DNA of 64,000 nt from Epiperipatus broadwayi (taxonomy: Eukaryota; Onychophora; Udeonychophora; Euonychophora; Peripatidae). Location of the stretch: positions 52,008 to 116,007 of the forward strand of contig JAQFVV010007276.1 in NCBI GenBank assembly GCA_028023455.1. The letters are read 5' to 3'. The position numbers were made by a program, and so were the translations under genes. A model generated the notes under the pieces. The model was given only the letters and a program-made list of their open reading frames with translations. It did no database searches and was not told the origin of the DNA. Of this stretch, positions 12,359-23,702 are shown piece after piece (positions within the stretch are counted from its first letter, which is position 1; each line of letters begins with the position of its first letter).

Positions 12359-13780
12359 CTGTAATCAATTATATAGATTCAGTGTTTTTTAATTATCATT
12401 TACAACATCTATAGAGTCAAATAAGATATAGATTATTTCAATGCTCAGTATTTTTACAAATTTTATCTTATTTATAATAAAACTCATCTATGTATGGATG
12501 AGTCACACATACTTAACGATATATTAAATCATTTGTTGAACAAATTTTCTGTTTTTGAATATCATTGACAAAAAATAATACCATAAGAAAGCGGCAGAGA
12601 TAACTCTTAATACATACTGTAGGATTTGTCCTTAAAGTAATATTAAATAATATATCAATGCTCAAAATCTTTTTTAATAAAATTAAAAATTTAAAAAATA
12701 ATATTTGAAGATATTAGATATAAAACAAAATAAATATTATATTATTAAAGCAAAATAATTATAATTAAAGGGTGTTATTTTGTCATGTAGCTTGGTTACA
12801 ATTGATAGTAAAAATATAGTAAGTTATTTAATAAATAATTTATTGGTATTAGGAAAATTATTCTAATCTCAAAATATATAAAAGAGCACTAATTTCTAAC
12901 TACTATTAAAACTTATTATACAGTTTTTTGGAAACTAAGATTAAATGTGTAATCAGGAAAAGTTCCATGAAAAGAAAATTCTATTTGTCCATATTGATTA
13001 TAGTAACAACTATATGCAAATAAATTAATAACTTTATTAAAATAACAGATTGTTTCCATATCTGTTCAGCTAAACTAAAATGTGAAAATTCTATTATTTG
13101 CTCATGATTTATTAAACATACACACCATATATGTGAGAACAAAAAATAATAGAGCTTATCAAAATTTATATGAATATAAATAACATTTTTACTTAATTTT
13201 ACTTACAAGTCAAAATTACACACAAATCACATAGAATTTGATTACTTACAAATTTTTAAACATTGAGAAATAGTTAAATTTGTGTAAATTATATAAGTGT
13301 TATGTTTATTTAATGATCTACAGATACAAACTTTTATGAGATAGTAGAACTATGTTTTAAGCAAGTAATCTGCAATGATCAGAAGTCTTCTCTCATACTA
13401 CAGTTCTGATGAACTCTTTTTTCTCTCTTCATGTTCCATTTATAATATTTATAAACTTATTATTTCTGAAATAATATACTATTTTAATTTACAGTAAATA
13501 AATTTAAAAGCAGGTTAACCTTTTTATTTCTTTCATTATTTATTATTTGTATCGTTTTTCCTTCTATTTTCTCTTTTCAATGGATAAAAAAAACAAAAAA
13601 AAACAATTCTAAACCAACAATTTAATTAAACACTTTTATGTTAATTCTCTTGAATTATCTCTAAATAATAACTTAATTAAAACATAATTTAACATTATCA
13701 TTTCAAAAGAATACAAATATACTACACAGAAAAATTTTTTTTATTCTCCTATTCTAAAATATTCAATTCATTATTATTAT
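12359..13780. other. Intron sequence, nothing recognised
   Basis: Part of the 8.1-kb intron between the exons at 20515-20409 and 12358-12239. No open frame or repeat family is supported here. Confidence 0.5.
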
Positions 13781-14131
13781 TTAAAATAAATACTCCTGTA
13801 AGTACCTAAAATATATTTTTCTTTGCTCTTGATGATTTTGACTTTCAATGCTTTCTACCATTTTTTTTTTCACCTTTATTTTCAATTTCATGAAATTTGC
13901 TTTATCATCTTCATGGTCATTAAGTGAATCCTGTTCTGTCTTACCATTATCTGGTTCCTCTTCTTTCATATTGCAATTATTTCTACTGTTGTCACATTCA
14001 TAATAAATAAATATATTGATCTTAATACAGTTCCACTTCCATTTATAATCACTATTATTTGATTTGATAGTACTGCCTTTATGATTCCTCTCAGTAATTT
14101 TTTTTATAAATCTATGTATATTATCATCTAT
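13781..14131 (-). CDS. Unidentified open frame of 117 codons inside an intron
   Basis: From 14131 to the stop at 13781 one minus-strand frame stays open for 117 codons, which is striking where stops are so frequent. It begins right after an acceptor-like AAATTATAG and includes an in-frame ATG at 13969. The product is hydrophilic: an N-terminal IDDNIHRFIKKITERNHKGS stretch, a YYECDNSRNNCN segment, an acidic KEEEPDNGKTEQDSLNDHED tract, then a lysine-rich KLKIKVKKK run. A possible donor GTACTT lies at 13805. It does not fit the tectonin reading frame, since the flanking exons splice directly to each other. It could be a nested gene, an alternative exon or a transposon remnant. The family was not recognised. 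Confidence 0.4.
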   Translation of the reverse strand: MDDNIHRFIKKITERNHKGSTIKSNNSDYKWKWNCIKINIFIYYECDNSRNNCNMKEEEPDNGKTEQDSLNDHEDDKANFMKLKIKVKKKMVESIESQNHQEQRKIYFRYLQEYLF

Positions 14132-16049
14132 CTATAATTTTATATTATTCAAGTATATTTCCAGGGTTTCTTTATTATAAATTAACAGAAACAAATTTTT
14201 TTTATTTTATTTTGTACCCATTACTAATTACACAGACTTTCAATCCTTGATATCAAATACTAATACAGTAACACTAAAACTATGACTTCTAAAATATCAA
14301 CCTTTCTTAATTTTTTAAAAGTTTTAAATGATGCACAGTTTTTTTTCTGTTATAATTGTTTTATTTCTGGATATAATTTATCTCCCATCCTTTAAAATAT
14401 TCTTAAATTTATTTTATAAGCATTTCATTACTTATCATTTATTAGCTTTGTTATTATTTACTCTAGAAAAAGTAGATTTTAGACTGATATTTAGTCCATA
14501 CAGAACATGCATTTACAATCCCTTCTGTTGAATAAATCAGCATTGACTACGTACATTATGCAATCGATGAGTATTACTATCTCAGCATTTAAATTTGATC
14601 ACATACATAGAAGTCACTAATGTATTAACTGCAAGACTCCTTTTCTTAAGTTTGAATCAGTACTATATGTCTCATAAGTATTCAACCTTTAAACAGTACA
14701 AATTTCTTGGTTATGTTCCAAAAAAAAAGAAATATATAAAAATTCATAGTAGCCATCCTTTTCTAATCCACTTTGTTATCTTGTCATTCTTGTCAGGTTG
14801 AAACAGTCCTAGCATTTAGTATTAATTACTTTAGAATATTTATATAGTTTATTTTGGATTCTGATGTAAATAGTTCTATTAAGTCTTAGTACTTTCAAAA
14901 TTGCATGTTTTATCAAAATATCATGCTTGGATTTAAATAATAAAAGCTTATGATCTTGAAGAATCTACTATATATTAAGTATTTGATTGTCAATACTTCT
15001 TTGTCAATCATACTGCAATTTCTCTCTGTCTTTTTCAACAATCTATGTAACCATTATAAGCATTTAGATGGTAATTGTCACTACTTCATGTTCTGAAGCA
15101 ATGAATAGAAAGGATTACTGCTTAGCCTGTTAGAGGTCAAAATTGATTTAATGTGATAAATATCTTATCTTGAAAAAATTTGCAATCCTCCTTTGATTTT
15201 TTCTCAACATATGGTTTAAGTGCTGGTACTTTCTTCTTTAAGAAATTTAAACAAAGTATTCACAAGACCAAAGATGGAATGGGTGTACTACTAATTGTTT
15301 AACTTTTTCAGGAGCTGATGATTTATCCTTTCTTGAAATAAAGTGTCATATGCATTTTTCTCAATTTAATCGCATTCTAAACTGATTCAATCTTTATATA
15401 CTCTTTGTTTCAACAAACTTTCAGACTTCATAAAGGCAAGTTATATTGCTTAAATAAGGAATCGCTTTATATCTCTTATACTAACGTAATTAGTTTTGTT
15501 TAGAATGCAAACAGGTTGTGGTTCTAATTAGCAAATTTGAACAATTCAATGTGGATGATTAATTTTAATAATTCTGCCAAGTCCTTATCAATCAGAATCT
15601 GATAAAATACTATTCAAATTTAATTTGCAAAATGAAATTACTTTTGGAATAATGTCAAAACCTATCTTACATTTAGGATAAGATAAGCATTTTTATTCAT
15701 TCTTATTCATACGAATTTATATTGATTTGCAAGAAAAAAGTCATTTAAATATAAAAAACTTTAGGTTAAGCTTTTTTTAATCAAAATCACTAATATATAG
15801 TGTCCCAAAGACATAATCTGGATATTCCAATAAAATGTATCCAAATGCAATTGAAATTCATATACTATTATACATTGAATAATTAATATTCATACTGACC
15901 ATTTATCAGATAAAATAAACATTTTGTAATTAAAACTCATAATATAACAATTTTGTCAATTTTTTTCTAAATATCAGATACAATTATGGGCAAAATATGA
16001 ATCTAAAAGAATTTGATTTGAAAATTCAATCCAATGTTTTTTCTATTAT
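14132..16049. other. Intron sequence, nothing recognised
   Basis: AT-rich intron. The plus-strand frames at 14328-14531 and 14595-14801 are low-complexity and show no domain. Confidence 0.5.
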
Positions 16050-16560
16050 TGAGTTACAATATTCCATGTAATAACTAAAGAAATATATATAGCAATAGGT
16101 ATTGCTAGGTAACTATCAATTTCTATTGACAGAGTTAAACTATTTGCTCTAATAATCATCAATATTTTTTTGTCTTGAATTTACCAAGAAAGATATCTCT
16201 CTTTTATTTCTAATCCAAGATCTTATATGGATTTAAGGTCAGACAAATATTTTTATAAGTATGAGGATTTAGAAAAACCATAACTTCTCTGATATCCTGA
16301 AAATATCAATTCAACTCTATTTGTGAGCTAGATATGTTAATATTTTTTAGAGATAAATTTTATGACTTAAATAAAAGAATCAGTGATGATATTCCATATA
16401 ATAACTGAGAAATATGATTAGTAGTGGTACTGCTAAGTAGCTATCAATTACTACTGATATCCATGGACTAAATTACTTGCTCTGATAGCCAATAATAGCT
16501 TTTTGTTTTGAGTTTAACGCAAGATCCTATATGAATTTAAACTCAGATGGAATTACACAT
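16050..16560. repeat. Diverged direct duplication, ~325 bp apart
   Basis: Two diverged blocks, about 16050-16250 and 16385-16560, share TCCATRTAATAACT, TATTGCTAGGTAACTATCAAT versus a one- to three-base variant, TTGCTCTRATA, TTTTTTGT.TTGA.TTTA and AAGATC.TATATG.ATTTAA in the same order and orientation. It is an old local duplication without coding content. Confidence 0.5.
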
Positions 16561-16975
16561 TTTTATCTTGTTTTTAATGTATCTGTATAGATACCTTTAA
16601 ATTTTAATCAGTTTAATGATAATTATTTACAAAAAGTTAGCAACCAGGAAAATGTATTGATATTGGAAATAATATAATCTGATATGAATAGTCATTTGTA
16701 AATTTTTAGTTGTGAATATAAGATATGCATTTCTCAATTTTTAAAAAGGCTTTGTTATGATGTGAAAATGTAAACAATGTGAATACATATTTCATTCATA
16801 ATCTCATAGAATGCAAAACTGATGACATAGAAAATAATTCTTATCAGTGAGTAGATTGTAAATACTCTTTTGGTGAATGAAAAGAATAGTTTAAGTAAGC
16901 ATTTGTTGACAATGTGCACTTATTGTAAATAGTTTAAAAATAATGACGTCTTTTCAAAAATACAAAAGTAAAACC

Positions 16976-17062
16976 ACTAAACATCACATGATCACCATCT
17001 CTTATACTAGCACATAAGGGTGGCACTATTGTATGGAGAGTTTTGCCTTGTTTAAATACAAA
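16976..17062. repeat. Fragment of the hammerhead-bearing repeat family
   Basis: CCACTAAACATCACATGATC, then CACC and TCTTATACTAGC, in minus orientation of the 27.9-29.3-kb family, is joined to GGCACTATTGTATGGAGAG and TTTTGCC in plus orientation. The same minus-to-plus joint occurs at 28355-28440. The ribozyme core is absent from this truncated copy. Confidence 0.75.
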
Positions 17063-17387
17063 AGTAATTAATTTGATTAATAAGAACTAAAGAATTCATA
17101 TTATGTTTAATTTTTATAGGGGTATTCTTCAGTAATCAAAACAATGTTAAAATTCATGCAATTAATTTATAATTAAAAGTATTAAAGTATATGGTTGCTG
17201 ATCTTAAACCACAACTTTGTAGTTATACAAACACTTTGATTTAGATTTAAAATATTAAGCTATTTAAAAGTTATTAATGTTAAGAATGTAAAAGTAAACG
17301 AAATCACTAGATAGGAATGAAATTCAACTCCTGTGTTTAGTTTCTCGATATTTGATATTACTTGAAAATGTCCAACTAACCAGAAAT

Positions 17388-17409
17388 CCCCCCCCCCCCA
17401 AAAAAAAAA

Positions 17410-17440
<31 letters not shown>

Positions 17441-17442
17441 AT
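17388..17442 (+). repeat. Poly-C / poly-A / (TAAA)n compound simple repeat
   Basis: Twelve C, ten or so A, then about eight TAAA units. The C-to-A arrangement recurs at 21627-21650 and 38031-38064. Confidence 0.9.
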
Positions 17443-19744
17443 TATCTACTATTCATTCAATGCAAATTAATTCTAAGATATTTAGTTTAGAAGTTTTATC
17501 AGCCAACAAAAGTTAACTCAAGAGAAATATGTGATATGCAACATGATCATTACTTATCAGACTACAGTAAAGTAAAAGCACCATTATTAGCTTATAATGT
17601 TTAAGATGGTATTGAAAACATTTAGCCATATTGCATGCTTAGCATAAAAATGTGTCATGATGGAATAATTACCACATTATCTACCCCCTCCCCCCAACCA
17701 GGAATTCATATATAGATGAAGTTGGAAATTCTTCAAATAGCAGTGTTATCCAAATAAGCATATGATTTTTTTTTTTTAAATAGTTCAATATGGCTACGAT
17801 TATGAGGTATGGAACTTCGAAAACACTCAGTCTTAACTGAATGATTAATATTTTTCAGGTAAATAGTTTCTGCAACTTGCCTATTGTATGTACTTTGTAG
17901 ATTAACATATCATAATCTAATATTGGTCAAAAATGACTATTTACTTATTTTGAGCTAAAGAAAAAAAATCCACAGATAATGTGGCAGACTTCATTATTGG
18001 GGAAATATGTGTCAAACATCAACTGGAGTGGTTATTTCATTATCCTTTCTTTCAATTTCATATAATTTATTACTTTGATGTTTTATGACCTAATATAATT
18101 GCAATATTGCAGAAATTTTTAAAGATAGCTGACTTTTTGACATAATAATTAAATGGCTTATTCAATGCTCCATTCTAACTTTACAGAAAGCACAATGTTA
18201 ATAAAATATGTGCCATATTTTCTTGATAAGATGTTTATTGATAAGATGCTCACATTAGTATGCCTTGTTAAATTAAAATTAAATCTATAGTTAAGAAAGA
18301 CTTAAGTTTTTTTTGGCAACTAACCATCAACGGATATTGAAAGACAAAAAATGTTAAACATTATTGTTAATGCCCAATTTCACAGTGATAGGATGAGATC
18401 AACTCACAATCTTTCCTATTAACATTGAAATATAACAATTTAAAATTTGAAAGTAACAAAAAAAAAAAAAAAAAGGTTATGATAATTAAAAATTAAAGTT
18501 TTAATATTTATCATACTTAATCTATTGACAATTATAGGGAAAATGTAATTTTAGAACCTGTTGATAATTGCTAAGTTTATTTGTCTTTTTATAGAAAAAC
18601 ATCACAAAGAAAACAGAGCCCAAAAAAATCAAATGATTCCTATTACAATAATCTTATTTAGGATAACAAATAATCCAAGAGGTAGTTTCAAAAATTTGAA
18701 AGCTGTAGGTAGCATAATAGAAGATTTTATAAACAAGAACTTCTCCGTCCCCTTTTTACAATTCTAGCACTATCAGTAATTAATAGATGATAGTGTAATT
18801 TAATTCTTATATCTGCACCAATTTTTGTCTTTTGTCTTTATTACTGAGGACTTGGGATTCAAAGCTGGAAACAAATTATACTTCTAACAGTTATCAAACT
18901 AATAATAGTTTGAAAATTAAAACATGCCTGACATTGTGAATTTAAATCTTATATAGCTAGATACATCTGATATCAGGTCAGTAACTATTTTTTTGAAATT
19001 TCAGTTTTATTCTAACTATAAGCATTTTTTCCTTTTATTCGGAATGTTAATATCAACACAACATTATTTTAGTCTTTTAATTTATTACAATATAAATAAG
19101 AGAAATCTTCCTCTCTCTACTATTCTATTATCATCTGTTGTAAGTTTGAGTAACTATGGTTACCAGATTGCAATGTAATTTAATTTCTATTCTCAGATTA
19201 GTTTCCGATTTTTATTTTTGTCATTGACAATTTGGTATTAGAGTTGGAATCAATGCAGTTAAGCATATGGGAACCATTTTTAAACTTTTTTTTTTATTAT
19301 CAAGCTAATTGATGAAATTCAAAAAAACTACGATATTGCTGAAAGCAAACTGAGTATTATAATGCCATATAATTACAACTGCAATCAGTCTTAGCAATAA
19401 TACCAAGAATTTAATTATTATATAATTAATCAATGTATTTACATATATACAAGTTCGATTAAAATCTTTATCTTAAATTAATCCTTAAATGCTTCTTAAA
19501 AGTATGTTTGTATGCATCATAAGATCTCTTCCAGTAGGCAGGTTGGGGAAACTAATCAATGGGATACTTCAACTCTGTAAAGATAATATTTATAAAAATC
19601 TTCTTTGAAACAGAAGATAAATGAAAGCAAATTTAAACTGTCATTATAAACACATATTAGGATATATAATATGAAAACTTTTTATTTAATCTATTAAAAA
19701 AAGAATTTTGTGTAAATAAAAATATTTAATTTATAAGGGTACAA

Positions 19745-19765
19745 CCCCCCCTCCCCCCCCCCCCC
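19745..19765 (+). repeat. C-rich homopolymer tract
   Basis: Twenty-one bases that are all C except one T, followed by AAA. Confidence 0.9.
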
Positions 19766-20408
19766 AAATCTAATTTCTTTAGAAAGCTCCATTTTCATTT
19801 TCTAAAGATTATGAGTCCTTATGACAAAAGGAACAAAACCACTGAGCAATAAAATGATTTGAAAAAGTAGAGTTTAATGTAGAACAATGTAGCTTTAAAT
19901 CTATTTTCAAATATACTTAAAAATTCACTTACTTATACATTTTTTACACAATTATTTTATATATTGTTGTTTGTGGTCTCATTCCTGAGGGTATATGTAT
20001 GCATTTAGATGGGTATAAACATGTGTATGTATATAGCTTGCTACCAAAAGATACTTTGCAATCAACAAACTTGCTTTCCCGAATATAAATCCATATATAT
20101 ATATAATGAAGCTCATTAATCAAATAAAAATAGATATTAAATGGTGTAAATAAACATTATTTAAAGGTAACAAGAAAACTTCATTTAGAATTTGAGTTGT
20201 ATTTGAATAGTGTCTTTATATAGATATTAGGTACATTATGTATTGATTGTTTATTTTATACCCATGTATAAATATATCTATTCACAAAGAGACATATAAA
20301 ATGCAAAAAAAATATATGTAACTTTTCGTAAAGAATATGAAAACAAAACTGCATTAAGAAGTGATGAAAATAATTTTGTTGATAAAAATTAGAATTTTTT
20401 ATTCGAAC

Positions 20409-20515
20409 CTGATCGTCTGGTCCAACAGATACTTGACGAATACTGCCACTAACAAAGATCCATGCTGTTCCTTCAGGAAATGTAGACACAATATCCTTGC
20501 GGAACCAAAGATTAT
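20409..20515 (-). CDS. Tectonin beta-propeller gene, internal exon
   Basis: A 107-bp exon follows acceptor ATATATTACAG and ends before donor GTTCGA. It starts by completing a split codon (T from the exon ending at 44309 plus AT) and ends in phase 0. It encodes YNLWFRKDIVSTFPEGTAWI then FVSGSIRQVSVGPDDQ. The order LWFRKD (end of one blade), P-x-G-T-x-W (start of the next), then I-R-Q-V-S-V-G-P-x-D-Q is the textbook tectonin repeat. GTTCGA is a weak but GT-type donor; the clean join DDQ-VWAV argues it is used. The intron upstream is about 23.8 kb and carries most of the window's transposons. Confidence 0.92.
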
Positions 20516-21158
20516 CTGTAATATATATATATATATGAACTTAAATCAACTTATTTTAACAAAATTTGACTAACCACTGACTTGAGTGATTGGTTTATTA
20601 AATTTATAAGTTGATTTATGTATTTATTTCAGTTTAGTATTATATATATTTGAATTACATCTACTATTTGTATTATTAAATATATATTTTTTTCTTAGTT
20701 TTGAATTTGCAAATAAAAACATAATATTTCCTCAAATCTTGTTTAAAAAAAAAATTGAAAACAAAATAATTACCAAAGACCTATTTTAAAAGGTCTAATG
20801 ATTTAATAATTAAAATATATTTACAAAGCAAATCTAATGAATTATAATAAATAATTTAATATAAAAAATGCTACTTTTATAGGTCACACTATTCAAGTCG
20901 ATTACATATACATAAGCATAGAGTAATAATCTGGACAAAAAAGTGGAAACAATGGAGACATCTTAATAAAAAAAGGTTTAAGCTTATCTATTTATCATGA
21001 TCTGCTTGTATTCTATATAAGCAATATATAAAAAAGTATTAAACTATTAAAAAGGTATCAAATTCTATGAAAGATGAATGGTGCAGAAATAAGATGTTTG
21101 AATCCTATTCAAAAATGGCTCAAAGAATTTTAATAATAATACGTTTTGTTGAATTAAT
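20516..21158. other. Intron sequence, nothing recognised
   Basis: Start (in gene direction, the end) of the 23.8-kb intron. No supported feature. Confidence 0.5.
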
Positions 21159-21410
21159 TTACGCAGTAACTTATTTTATATATTTTATTAATATTTAAAA
21201 TCAGAATTAGAAATTTGAATATACAGTATGATACTTTAAGCTCAGCTTCTCCATGAGCTAGTGACTGGTGCTTTCGGTTCGATAAAAAAGTAACCTCTCC
21301 CATGCACATCAGCCTACTGTATAAATTTTCCAGGTTCAAATGACCTGGTGACGCCCTGGTATGGTAGATAGGTTAGGGAGGTTCTGTCGATGTCGACCGT
21401 TATAATTGTG
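21159..21410 (+). mobile_element. Inverted LTR-end fragment
   Basis: About 250 bp reverse-complementary to the 3' terminal part of the LTRs at 21411-23265 and 23703-25589 (shared ACTGGTGCTTTCGGTTCGAT, GGTTCAAATGACCTGG and TAGGTTAGGGAGGTTC). It abuts the truncated left LTR head to head, creating a palindromic junction near 21410. Confidence 0.8.
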
Positions 21411-23265
21411 GCACCCCTGGTGGGCACCATCAGGCAATTTGAACCTAGGCAGATACGCACAGGAGAGGTTACATTTTTATCGAACCGAAAGCACCAGTCA
21501 CTAACTCAGGGAGAAGCTGAGCTTAAAGTATCATATTGTATATTCAAATTTCTAATTCTGACTTTAAATATTAATAAAATATATAAAATAAGTTACTGCC
21601 AAAATTTTAAAAAAAATTTTTTTAAACCCCCCCCCCCCAATTAAAAAAAAAATTCTATAACTACATATAATTACTTATTTTGCACAGATGGAAGAATTTA
21701 ATAGATTTAAACATAATTTTAATAAGCATGAATATGCTATATAGATTACGCATATAACCAACCCCAATCCTTTTAATCCTAGGCTAAAATCTCGCATTTA
21801 AACTTAAACCAACTCTAGCTTACTGATATACTGATGTGATCAATGTAAAATGAGATTATTAGCATAACACAATCATGCTAACAGGAATTTTTGTCTGTAG
21901 CATGATATCATTTGAGAAATAAAGAATCATGGTGGGAAGGAATGAGCATCTTCCCCATGATATAAGAATGAAAATATTTGAAATATATATGTAGGAGTTG
22001 CTCTGAAAAATGAGGATAGCAGTCTTCGCCGGCTTACTGTCCCAGTCAGAACGTAAAAAAATCAATAGCATAGGAAACACGTCTACGACCATTGACAATA
22101 TGATGACTACTTTTTTGGGTCATACGTCCAGATGGGTATTATGCCTTGAATACTAATGCGGTACAAGGGAACGAGTATACAATGCACCTACTCAAATTAC
22201 ATCGACATAAACATCCGTACATCTATCCATCAGCACTAATCCAATTGTGAAACAATTAGCCCAAAATTAAACAATCTTACAAATTTATGCAGCCATTTAC
22301 GCTTATCTTTTTTTAATTATTAATTTAAACAAAATTTATGAGAATGGAAATGATAGTAAACATATTAAAAAAAGAAAATATATAAATAATTTAAAATTTA
22401 GTCAGATAAAAGATTTCTTTTAAAAGTTAAGAGACACTTAAAATACTGGAAAAGTTCGCATTATATGATTAATGTTCATACTTCATTTAAAAAAAAAGTT
22501 TATACTTTCCAATGCTGTAGATAAAGTCCGCCTTTGCAGTCCTTGATGCATGGTGGAATTCAAAGTTCTTTCCATTTTATATGGTTCTGTGTGGAGAGAC
22601 AGTCCATTGCTGGCCAGTTTCTCGGGAACCATCATGCTCTGGAGACCGCTTCAAATGCTGCAAACGTGGGAAACGTAAATTATTGCTGACCCCTACATTT
22701 TGGAGATCCGCAATACACTTCTAAATATATTTAATAAAACATAATCAGCAAGAACAATCCAAAAATCCTCAATCCAACTTTAAAGTTTTCTTTTTATATC
22801 TTTCTGAAATCTTATCAGAAAATTCCAGGATTGATCTTAAATGGCTTGACTTTTATTGGCCAGCTTTCCTTAGAGCGGGAACTCAAAATTTTATCACTAG
22901 TATTTTTTTAATTTATCTCCCATCTGACTTTATGCCCAAGGGCCTGTTTGCAATTACGTCAATATAGAAAATCACTTCCATTCTAAGATTAAAAAAAACT
23001 AATTAACAACTTGTTTTTAGATTTTAACTTTAAAGAAAGAATTATATAATTCGTTTGCCATCTGTGCATCCTGTATATTAATTCAAATAAAATTATTAAA
23101 TTCTTTTTTTTATATACACATATTTCTACTTTTTTTTTTTTTTTTCCATGTGTTTTCACTTTCTCTTTTTTTTATATACATATATTTCTACTTAAGGGCG
23201 ATTTTATACTTTTTTTTTCACTTTTATTTGAAAGAAATGTAACGGCATATACTTATTCCGTTACA
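21411..23265 (-). mobile_element. Left LTR (3' LTR) of a minus-oriented LTR element
   Basis: About 1.85 kb collinear with 23703-25589 and clearly the same sequence with many substitutions and small indels. On the minus strand it starts TGTAACGGAATAAG at 23265 and forms a short hairpin with CCGTTACA a few bases on. Its other end is truncated at the junction with the inverted fragment. Short conserved open frames occur in both LTRs (near 22098 and 24442), but they are broken differently and look non-coding. Divergence between the two LTRs suggests an old insertion. Confidence 0.8.
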
Positions 23266-23683
23266 TTATCAACAAACTTCCTCAAAAACAAAACAATTAA
23301 AAAAAAAAATTTACTTGGTATTAGTAGAAAACATTATTTTTAACGTTTTTTTTTTTTAGTAATTAAACACACACACACATCCACAAACTATTCTTCCCAA
23401 CTTTTACATCAGCTGAGCATCTCCCATTAGACAGTTCCCAACTTACTTTTTTTATTATTATTAATCAGACTTTCCTAAAATTATTTTTTTAATACTATAT
23501 TTTATAAGTTTCCTTTCTCACATGTATGCATATGTGTGCAATTTACTCTCTGGCAGTACTTTTCCATCCACATTATAATCTATAACTTTAAAATATAAAC
23601 AAAATTTCATTTAAAAAACTTTTTTTTTTTTGTTACTGGCATAACCTTTTAAAATTCATAGGGTACTCATGGTTAAAGTGTAT
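23266..23683 (-). mobile_element. Reduced internal region of the LTR element
   Basis: Only about 420 bp separate the two LTRs. It contains AT-rich, T-tract-rich DNA and no gag or pol coding sequence. A purine-rich GAGGAAG stretch near 23280 on the minus strand may be the remains of the polypurine tract. Confidence 0.7.
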
Positions 23684-23702
23684 TGCCCCACATTGGGCAC
23701 CA
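23684..23702 (-). promoter_or_regulatory. tRNA primer binding site of the LTR element
   Basis: Minus strand TGGTGCCCAATGTGGGGCA directly follows the LTR end, matching the TGG-x-GCCCAA-x-GTGGGGC pattern of many Ty3/Gypsy primer binding sites. This fixes the element's orientation as minus and makes 23703-25589 its 5' LTR. Confidence 0.75.

Larger units (their letters stand above)
17063..20408. other. Intron sequence with homopolymer runs
   Basis: Remainder of the 8.1-kb intron. It holds the C/A tract near 17388, a C-rich run at 19745-19765 and a poly-A run near 18458. The plus-strand frames at 18561-18767 and 18993-19178 show no domain and are weak candidates at best. Confidence 0.5.

Noticed and set aside
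20256-20489. 77-codon minus-strand frame starting MSTFPEGTAW
   Set aside because: Only its first part is coding; it is the tectonin exon 20515-20409 read through the GTTCGA donor into the intron.
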